Shown in pieces: positions 53,464-64,000 of a stretch of DNA of 64,000 nt. The stretch covers positions 82,142,654 through 82,206,653 of the forward strand of contig OY757912.1 in assembly GCA_963585895.1 (NCBI GenBank). The letters run 5' to 3'. Source of the DNA: Sepioteuthis lessoniana. Lineage: Eukaryota; Mollusca; Cephalopoda; Myopsida; Loliginidae. The position numbers were made by a program, and so were the translations under genes. Below the pieces are notes generated by a model. The model was not told where the DNA came from. It searched no databases and saw only the letters and a program-made list of their open reading frames with translations. Within the stretch, counting starts at the first letter, position 1; every line of letters starts with the position of its first letter.

Positions 53464-54054
53464 CTGAAACAATAAATAATCATTGGTGAATGATTGAACA
53501 ACAAATATACATAGATTATAAGATGAAAATGAGTCTGTGTTATAGCAATATTAAATATAAGTGCTGATTGATGAAAGGCATTGTTTACAAAGGAATTTAA
53601 GGGGCAACTGCTCACTGTAACTCGTTCAAGCACAATAACTGTTTGTATTTTTCAAGCATTGTTACATTATCTGTAGTTATAATATCAGTGCACTATATGT
53701 AGGATAATATTTACATAGTTCGCTTAGTGCTTTATTTAATTACCATAATTACTTGTATATAAGACACGCTATTTTTCCAGATTTTTCAGACCAAAATTTA
53801 ATTGTGCATATCATATACAAGAACTATATAATTAACTTTTTTCCAGCCACATGCCTCACCATATTCAGAATGGGGTAACTTAAAAAGTTATATCTATAGT
53901 CCAAACTAATATGTTTTACACTGTTAAGGAGAAATATCCATTAGAGTAATTGTTTGTTTATAATTTTGTTTCTTCCAATGTGAGCTTAAGTTGGCATTTT
54001 TGTGTCCATGTGTTTGCTCTAAATACTATGTAAATTTTGCGTTTTTATACTATG

Positions 54055-55240
54055 TCATTATTATCATCATCAAGTCATGCTGATAACATGGAGTTCACTG
54101 ACTCTCCTATCATCCATAACTTTTGGCAGATCCTCAAGACTGCATCTACTATCCACACAGAGCTGATATATGTAAGTCTTAGCTGGCACATCCATGTGTA
54201 GGAGTCCATAAGAGAACATCACATATGAGTCCATCCTTACTTATCCAGCAATGCCCCATATGTCTTATTTGTCTTTTTAGATGGTTTGTGAGATGAGTGG
54301 TAATTGGCCATACTCTATTTACCAACCCCTCCACTCGGGCAGGATATGACACGAGGTCAATTTTCAAGCGGAGTTTAACAGGTTTGAATTCAGAGTTTTC
54401 CTTCTCCTAGACTAGTTGCCTCACCAAGGCTAAAGAACCCAGTCTGCCCTACTATTTACTCATAGCTGGAGGGAGAATAATTAGATTCATACCTTTCCCA
54501 AGGGTATTAGTGCTATGTGAAATGCAATCAGTCTCGTCCAGGATTTGAACTCGTGTTGCCGTGTCCATATCCTACGACAATAACCATTACACCACGGTAA
54601 GGTAATTGGCCATACAGCTGCTTCCAGAGTTTGTTCAAAACAACATGTAGCATTCTTGAATAGTTTCCATAGAGCTTTTTCTCCATGTGTTTTGTTAGCA
54701 ACTACGTGATACATCCATACAGTAGTATTGACACAGCCACAGCTTGGAAGAAATCACATTTTATTTTATCAAAGATTAAATTTCCATATGATCAATAACC
54801 AGGCAAATGCAGTCCATATCTTGGACATGTTGATATAACTTTCAATAGATGAGACATTGCTAAGATATATGAACTGGTTTATTAATTTTAGAGGCTTGCC
54901 ACTTGAGATAGGGATGACTACTGGCTTAAAACACATGAACTCTGTTTTATTTGCATTCATGTTGAGGCCAATGCCTACTGCTATCTGCTCCAGACTATGC
55001 TTGGGCAGCTGTATTTGAGAGAAGTGCTAGATCATCTGCAGAGTCTGTGTCTGTCATATTTTTTGTGGGATACTATCTGTTTCTCGTCATTTTTAGTGTC
55101 AACTTATTTTCTTTTATTGGATCAATTGACATTCATAGTATATAATCTAGGCAGATTATAAACATATATGGTGTTGTTGTCTCTTTTTGGAAGACTCCAG
55201 TAACAATGCCAAATACATATACTATCAGAAAAATATTGAA
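54055..55240 (-). mobile_element. RTE-like LINE fragment, split by a SINE
   Basis: Same family as 48365-49795 but more decayed. On minus, the LFIICLDYI-like end of RT lies at about 55190-55130, NANKTEFMCF at 54960, and QIRHMGHCWISKDGLICDVL at about 54260. The 3' tail at 54055-54075 is (TGA)n-like. The stretch 55241-55495 is low-complexity and unassigned. Confidence 0.75.
54299..54614 (-). mobile_element. Type A SINE with 14-base target duplication in LINE
   Basis: The SINE 54313-54600 is flanked by identical copies of ggtaattggccata. One copy removed gives continuous LINE sequence. Head on minus: TGGTGTAATGGTTATTGTCG and B-box-like GAGTTCAAATCC. Confidence 0.9.
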
Positions 55241-55708
55241 GGAAAAGTAGAAAAAAAAAGAAAAAAAAGATAATTTGATAAAAAAAACAACAAAAAAACT
55301 TAAAAACCAGAAGATATATAGAAATAAGGTCATAAAAGTATAAACCTTGAAAGAATGTAACCTTAAAAACTAAATGTATGCATGAGCAGAAAAAGTCTTC
55401 CAAGGTAGGCCAAAATCTTAGAATGATTAGATTTTGTCAGTGAATATTTAATAATGGTATACTTTCAAAAAAATAGAGTCACCAAAAAAATACATAATGT
55501 AAACTATATAAATTCTTATTTTTAGTCAGTTTGGACTAATGAAAAATTGAACAAATGCTAAAATTAGGTTAAATTTTGCAGCTACAAATTTTATAAAATC
55601 AGTGCATATTATACATGAGAATTTTCTTTTTCCCCCTTGAATATCATAGACTGAAGTTAGAAGCATATACTATACATGAATATGTACAATACACAAATTA
55701 TTACAGTA

Positions 55709-57214
<1,506 letters not shown>

Positions 57215-57570
57215 ACACACTAAGCATAACAAGCAACATCATTTGCATTTCACTTCACACTAATATCCTTGTAAAAGCATGAATTTGTCTATTCTTGATC
57301 TGAAGAAATATTTGCAAAAATCAAAGGAACTTATTCCAAAACTCTGGTACACTTTTCGTTTTTTAACTAATGTTCTTGTCAAAGGTATGAATCCATCTAT
57401 TCTTCTTCAGCTAGGCATATATAGAAAGAGAGACCGAGTTCTTTAGCTTTGGTTAGGCAACCAGTCTAGAAGAAGGAAAACTCTGAATTCAAACCAGCTT
57501 TACTCTGCTTAAAAATTGACTTTGTATTACATCCTACCAGTGATGTAGGAGTTGGGTAAATTTTACACAC
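57215..57570 (+). mobile_element. Type A SINE with internal partial duplication
   Basis: Forward head/core ttgcatttcacttcacacta, body ctctgaattcaaaccagc, 3' end gtaggagttgggtaaatt. The block ctaatatccttgtaaaagc recurs as ctaatgttcttgtcaaagg about 120 bases later. Confidence 0.72.
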
Positions 57571-57887
57571 ACAATAACATTTTGGTAATATAAGATAACT
57601 TTATCATATTTTTTTAATATATTTTCATATCATTTAAAAATTGCTTTTATTAGCTTAAATCAAAGTTGAAAAAACAATAAATTATGAAATTATTGTGCTC
57701 AGAAAATACTTCCTAAGACTCTTTTTTTTAAACCTAAACTCAGAATACAGTAGAAAACATTTTTTTAAAAATAAAATACAGGAAACTTTTATATACATCC
57801 AATAATAAACATCTAAGCTATTTCTCGAATAGATGATTAATATGTATTCCTAATGAAAGTATTAAAAACCATTTAATATGGACTTAC

Positions 57888-58027
57888 TTGAAGATCGAAT
57901 TAATTCTTGTCTTGGGCAATTGGAACTTAAGGAAGACTCTGAAAACACGAACCAGGATGAGAGGACGAGGACAGCGAAGGATTGATAAGAAAGTGTAATT
58001 TGCAGTGATTTCACGCATTTCAAATAT
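57888..58027 (-). CDS. NALCN: NALCN exon 2 of window: domain I S3-S4 and S4
   Basis: This 140 bp exon starts in phase 0 and leaves two bases (AA) for the next exon. The acceptor is tttcag/ATATTTG and the donor CAA/gtaagt. It encodes IFEMREITANY, then the S4 voltage-sensor segment LRCPRPLILVRVFRVFLKF and the S4-S5 linker QLPKTRINSIF. The arginine spacing of this S4 (R.PRPL...R.FR) is typical of NALCN, which has fewer gating charges than voltage-gated sodium or calcium channels. Confidence 0.94.
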
Positions 58028-58599
58028 CTGAAAGAATAAGAATTAATGAATGAACAGTAGAAATATTCATGTAGGTAGAATATTGAACTGGAAGCTGTAA
58101 GGAAACAAGTTTGATTATCAACTCAAAATAAATAAATGAAATAATTCTAAAAACCAGTTTGATTTATAACAAACTGTTCATCAACATGAATATACCATAT
58201 CACCAAACTGTTTGATATGTTGATTTCTTTTTGAAACTAACCTAATTTTTATGAAACCCCTTTATCTCTTCTAAACAGTGATTAAAATATAAACTATTTT
58301 GTTTTATAAACTGTGAGTAATTAAAAAGTAAGAAATGAAATACATTTGAATAATCTTGTCTTTAGAAATGACGGATTATATGTATTAAATCAGGGCTTCT
58401 TAAACTTTTTACTAGATGCATTCCTCGGAGTCAAATCTAATTTCCATTTCCCACAAATAAATTAACTGAACATTTCCAACATTCTTTCTTAGTCTCATTG
58501 GATGTCATGATGAGAGAGGTTTCAAGAGGTTTTAAATTTTTACAAACTCTAGAAAACTTACTATGAATGGAATATTGAATCATAACAAGCTGAGAATAC
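58028..58599. other. Intron, AT-rich, nothing recognised
   Basis: No repeat or coding signal seen. Confidence 0.4.
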
Positions 58600-58865
58600 T
58601 AAATATTTACATTTTTTAAGTAATTGTTTCTTAAGAGTTTTTTTTAGTTAAATGATATCAAGTATTCCTATCTAATACAAATAATTTTCAAGTACATTTA
58701 TTCAACTCATAGATAGAAACCTAAAAGGAACTACCACTCTGAGTCAGAGTATGTCTGGGAGTAATGCAGTTTAATATCATACCTCGGTCACCCATTTTTG
58801 GAAGGGATGATTTACTCTTCTGCAAGGAATACAGTGTGTATTCAAAGCCCCAACAAGACAGGACA
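58600..58865 (-). mobile_element. Type D SINE-like repeat, tail lost
   Basis: Markers ctcatagatagaaaccta, gaactaccactctgag and acagtgtgtattcaaagcc. Confidence 0.6.
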
Positions 58866-59494
58866 CATCAAAAGAGCAATATTTACACTTAACTTTCTCA
58901 TCTTTCTATACAGTCAGAAATGGTTAAATGATTTTAAATTATAACCATTAATGATTCAGAAGATTTCAAAAATATTTCCATGTAATTGTTAACTTCAATC
59001 ATTTACAAACTCATAAATCAATACGATTAAATGTTTCTGTTTTCTTTCTCAGAGAGATCTAAACGGAGTTCAATAAAAACCTATGATCAGTATTCTACCC
59101 ACTGTTCCTAAAATTTTTAAAAAATCATATGAATTAAATTATTTTTAAACATAATAAAACAAATCACAGTATTAGTATCATTTGCATAAAAAACCTATAA
59201 GTAAAACCACTCATAACTCAGTTCTTATATTTATGTTTGGCATTAAAAATTTATGGTTCAAATTGTTCTGGCATTTTTTTATTAATATAATTTGATCTTT
59301 GTGAAATCTCTTCATCACTGGGAAAAGATTGACAAAATATCTCATGAGAAATTTCTTTGTACTGAGTCTTCTTATTTTAGCAGTGAATTAGATAATGATT
59401 CATGACAATTTTTACATGTTGATAAAGGTAATAATTGACTTGGCACAGCTGATGTGATATCTAACAAGGAAATTCTTAATCCTGGGTCTTCTTC
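58866..59494. other. Intron, AT-rich, nothing recognised
   Basis: No repeat or coding signal seen. Confidence 0.4.
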
Positions 59495-59640
59495 AGTTTA
59501 ATTTTTTTATTTCATGGCATATCAACTTTTATGGGTTATTTAATGCCAAATCTATATTAGTCCGAAAGTGAACATAATAGCACAACTTGCTTACTATGAT
59601 GTTGCAGTCCAGCATGTTAGCCACTATGCCACAGGGACTT
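59495..59640 (-). mobile_element. Type C SINE, core deleted
   Basis: Tail atggcatatcaacttttatg, then directly the head gtccagcatgttagccac; the core with ccatagctgg is missing. Confidence 0.65.
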
Positions 59641-60044
59641 TCCTTGGGTCTTCTTACAATAGCAATGAATCAAATAGTGATTCAAGACAATTTATAGAAA
59701 GTGATGGAGGCAGTGGAAGCAATGATTGTCTTGGTGGTGCTGATGAGATATTTTGCTGATATGACTTTGATAGTATGGAAGAACCTTGGGGAAAAGAGAT
59801 ATTTTCACGAAATGATGTTCTATTTTACAATAATGAATAGTAGAGGGATAATGCACAAAGTTTTCATAAAATTAACTATTGTATCACAGAAATAGTACAT
59901 ATATACATTTACATGTTCAGTCATTGATATCAAATATATTCTTGGTGATAATACTACTCAGAAGAGAGAATTTTCCTTTATGTAATGATTGAAAGAGAAA
60001 TATATTGAATGCATGTGCAAGAAACAACTTAACAAAACCTACAG

Positions 60045-60920
<876 letters not shown>

Positions 60921-61209
60921 AAATGATACAAAACAGTACTAACAGTAGTACTTGAAAATGGATACAATGAAAATAAATTATTTAGAGACTTCTTATAAGG
61001 ACTTGTTTTGTTTTGTTTCTAAAATATAGAATTTAGAAATACAACTGACTTTAGAAGCAAAGAATCCATATGGAAAAAAAATCCAAATATCTCCAGTAGT
61101 CCCACAACCTTAACTCTTAATATGGGTAACCATATTTAACAAACGAAAAAGCAAAACAATATATTGTATTACAATGGTATATTATATAGATTTAAAGTAT
61201 AAACAATGT

Positions 61210-61445
61210 ATTCCGAGTTAGAGAGTGGCCCAGGAGACTGGAGTTCACTTTCAGGTGGAGTCATACCAAAGACTCAAAAAAATGGTACTTGATACCTCCT
61301 TGCTTAACACTCAGCATTATAAGGTATGTTTCAAGGGTAAAGTGGAATAATCCAGGGAAAGGAGTAGTGCCCTCCCCAACACCTTGGTGTAGTAGCTATT
61401 GAAAAGGGAGCTTTCGGGTAGCCCTCAACTACGGTCACCAACTTT
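61210..61445 (+). mobile_element. Type B SINE
   Basis: Head gagttagagagtggcccag, B-box-like gagttcactttc (decayed), body aatggtacttgatacctcc, end cctcaactacggtcaccaac. Confidence 0.82.
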
Positions 61446-61511
61446 ACTTTATATTAATACAAGCTGGTTATATTAAAAGATCTAAGATATTTTAACAGAA
61501 ATTACAAATAT

Positions 61512-61925
61512 AATATGGTTAAGTTTGTTGTTTTAATGGCATATTAACCTTTGATGGTTATTCAATGCCAAATTGTGTTTATACATATATGATTTTTAAG
61601 TGAATAAGTTTGTAACATCATTTTTAAATGAGCCAGAGCTCATTTGTTTGTATACAGTTCAATGGTTTCAAGTATAGTAAATGATTAAATAGTTCTATTT
61701 GACCCATAGATGGAACCGTAACAGGTACTACCACTCTGGGTCAGAGTGGACCTGGGAGTAATAGCAATGAAGGGGTATTCCATATTCCCCAAAGCTCCAA
61801 GATGGGAACCTCACCACTAGATGCTTTATTGTCATATCCAGGACACTTGTTGCAGTAGAAACGGGGTCTTATTTCTCAGCAGAGATGCAGTCAGTATATT
61901 CTATTGCTCCAACCAATTGGGCTAT
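61512..61925 (-). mobile_element. Type D SINE-like repeat
   Basis: Tail ttaatggcatattaaccttt, ccatagatggaaccgtaac, ggtactaccactctggg, cagagtggacctgggagt, and 5' end agtatattctattgctcc. Confidence 0.8.
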
Positions 61926-62084
61926 ATATAATGTAGATATATTATTAATCTATTTTATCATTTATTCCCATAAACATAAATACTACACAAGATTTTTTTT
62001 ATCATGGTTAATGTAAAGATTAGTTCTTTCAAATGAAAACTGAGATTTTTCTTTACTTTTTTTTATTCTTAATGAAAACAAGAT

Positions 62085-62425
62085 TATATGGCATACAAAG
62101 AAGAGTTACAAAACTAATAAAAAGATTACAGTTACAGGGAGATTAAAGAAATTAGGATTAACTACTTTACTAAAAAGAATGAAAGGTGATCTGATTGAAA
62201 CTCAAATTAATTAATGGAATTTCTAATTATGGTAGATATTTTTAAATATTTCTCTTCAACCAGGAAATTTACTGTAAAGACAGATTTCAAAAACTAAGCT
62301 AACCAATTGGATTTTTTGCAAATAGAGTAATATTTTTGGAACAAATTGTCAAATCAGATCAAAAATAGCAATAGCGTAAAATATTTTAAAATCAAATTGG
62401 ATGGCTTCATAAAAAATGGTAAGAA
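62085..62425 (+). mobile_element. Non-LTR retrotransposon C-terminal remnant
   Basis: In broken frames the plus strand shows LGLTTLLKRMKGDLIET and, about 200 bases on, LKSNWMAS-like sequence. This fits the RT C-terminal motif chain LGL.(S/T)L..RR.RGDLI ... FK..LD of CR1/RTE-type LINEs. Low but suggestive. Confidence 0.5.
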
Positions 62426-62972
62426 AAAGAATTTTGGGGAACTATTGAATGAATTACTTAACAGAGTTTGATCTGTGTACAGTTATTGTATTATTAGTGT
62501 ATTTGTTCTATGCAAAGATTTTTTCTCAAAGGTTAATGTGAGAAGATAGTAAAAAGTGGATACCCAAGAACCCATAACAAACAAATAAATAAATATTGAA
62601 TATTGAAGTGAGATTTTTCTCCTTATACTAATCAATAAAAGATAACCATCAATTCTTTACGATTATTTTCCTTCACTAATTTGCTATTTACTTGTAAAAT
62701 AAAAATATTGTACAACAAAAATGAAGTTATTTTAAAGCTCAATTCTATTTGTTCAGTTAAAGATGTGTTCAATTACACTCTCACTAAAAGAAGCTTGAAT
62801 ATTTTAGGGGTTAAAGCAGTTATCATTAACTTAAATGGTGTCAGTCATTAGTGTTTTTTTAAAGCTTTTAGGTGGATGGTAGGCATAAAAACATTTGACA
62901 AATGAGTTAAATATTTTATCTCTGGAACAGTGGTTACTAAATACCATCAACTAGTGGACAATTTTTAAGAAA
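62426..62972. other. AT-rich, nothing recognised
   Basis: No repeat or coding signal seen. Confidence 0.4.
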
Positions 62973-64000
62973 TACACTACCAGTCAAAAGTATTTGGCCA
63001 ATCTCAAAAATTCTTATTGATCATCCTAAAAGTGTTATTTTTAATGAAACAAGCACTACAATGTTTTTATTATACTAAATACAAGTTTTCTTCAGTAACT
63101 TTGACTTTAATAAAACCAGATATCTTTTGAAAAACTGATTTGAAGGCATTTTTCTTCTTTATTACTGAGCATGAATAAAACATTTTCCAAAAGTTACATT
63201 GTCTTATTTTGCTTAAATTAAAACCAAAATTCTGCAACTTTCTTTTGTATCAAAACTTTTTTCTCAAAAAAAATGTCCAAAACATGAACTTACACTGGAA
63301 CAAAGAGAAGAGATCATAACTTTAAAAAAAGAAGGATATTCAAGCAGAGAAATTTCCAAAAAAGACAAAATTTCCCAGAACTACAGTGGATTATACTGTT
63401 AGGAGACATCAGGAAATGTGACAAAACAAGACCAAAAATAGGGCTGGTAGACCAAGAGCAACAATAAGAACAAAGGACAATTCCAACAGTCACCAGTGAC
63501 AGAATGTTATATTTTGACCTTCGACCCAGCCCCAAAAAATGCTATTCCAAGGTAATACACCGGAAGGAAGTGACACATTCCAACGGCCAGTAATCGAAAG
63601 AGATCGCGTGGGCGGATTAAAGCTTATGATATGGGAAAAGGTGAAGGTCCCATTCTGGCATTACAGTCATGCACCAGAAGACAGTTGGAGTGGACCCCAG
63701 CATCAGGAGAACAAGACACAACATGACGGTCATAACAGTGGGGTCAAAATATGAAGTTTATGTTCGGTCTCCAGCATCCTCTCACATGCTAACCTTTCGA
63801 ACCCTTGCAATAAAGTGAGAGGTAAAATGTTGTTAAAGAAGTTTCCTGCGTCTTTATCGTTGTGTCGCTGTGGATGACTATATAACAAGAAGGCTGACTG
63901 CTCTGAACGTCACTGCACAACTGAACCAAAGTCATGAAAAAAAGTATTAACATCTGCTGTGAGGAGAAGACTCAGTAAAGCTGGCCTATATGGCAGAATT
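62973..64000 (+). mobile_element. Tc1-like transposon, runs off window, split by LTR
   Basis: It starts at TA followed by cactaccagtcaaaagtatt, a Tc1-type inverted end. The transposase begins near 63270 with LEQREEIITLKKEGYSSREI, then TTVDYTVRRHQE and RAGRPRAT in other frames. After the LTR insertion it resumes with RRLTALNVTAQLNQSHE and SAVRRRLSKAGLYGRI at the window edge. The HTH and GRPR motif of Tc1 are visible; the catalytic domain lies outside. Frameshifts make it inactive. Confidence 0.85.
63501..63891 (+). mobile_element. Solo LTR inside Tc1-like transposon
   Basis: The insert 63505-63887 (383 bases) starts TGTTATAT and ends ATATAACA, a perfect short inverted pair with TG/CA termini. 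It is flanked by the 4-base duplication agaa (63501-63504, 63888-63891). An AATAAA at about 63810 fits an LTR. It is less AT-rich than its surroundings and has no internal coding region. Orientation is set by the AATAAA. Confidence 0.85.

Larger units (their letters stand above)
53741..55708. mobile_element. MITE of the 15347 family, split by a LINE
   Basis: The left half 53741 to about 54050 begins taccataattacttgtat. The right half, about 55496-55708, ends in ttattacagta, the inverted repeat of tactgtaattattt at 15347. The halves are contiguous in the other copy, so the sequence between them is an insertion. Confidence 0.75.

Noticed and set aside
63314-63754. ORFs at the right edge on both strands
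   Set aside because: They cross the Tc1/LTR border or lie in the LTR, so they are not continuous genes.

Overview
The window is an AT-rich piece of an animal nuclear genome. It holds introns with GT-AG borders and is dense in SINEs, mariner/Tc1 elements, MITEs and LINE fragments. One protein-coding gene is recognisable, on the minus strand: the sodium leak channel NALCN (called narrow abdomen in flies and NCA in worms). The channel sequence, its filter-exon arrangement and the many tRNA-derived SINEs suggest a mollusc, most likely a cephalopod of the octopus kind. That species guess is inference; no database was used.

NALCN layout, in transcription order from high to low coordinate. Sixteen exons are visible between 60274 and 1. 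Exons 1-6 (60274-50985) encode domain I from the S2-S3 linker to the end of S6. Exons 7-10 (45505-40508) encode the I-II linker and domain II S1-S5. Next come two alternative pore exons, 11a (28776-28633) and 11b (27283-27149). Exon 12 (10940-10866) completes domain II S6, and exons 13-15 (9501-1) are the II-III linker. The first coding exons lie beyond the right edge, and domains III and IV lie beyond the left edge. All exon junctions keep the frame: 679 codons are present with 11a, or 676 with 11b.

The central system is the 11a/11b pair. Both encode the domain II pore loop, both are phase 0 at each end, and they differ at the selectivity-filter residue: Glu in 11a (QEGW) and Lys in 11b (QKGW). 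One gene could therefore make a calcium-channel-like (EEEE) or a sodium-channel-like (EKEE) filter. Such alternative NALCN filters are known from molluscs and other invertebrates. Here the pair sits between introns of about 11.7 kb and 16.2 kb, and the 1.35 kb intron between the two exons contains a diverged direct duplication.

The rest is intron filled with mobile DNA. There are at least four SINE families that share modules, two related mariner copies (one with an internal deletion), and several MITE and fold-back families. There is also a Ty3/Gypsy element lacking reverse transcriptase, RTE-like and endonuclease-type LINE remnants, and a Tc1-like element interrupted by a solo LTR. One intron shows three levels of nesting (SINE in LINE in MITE). 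No tRNA or rRNA gene, CRISPR array or bacterial operon was seen.
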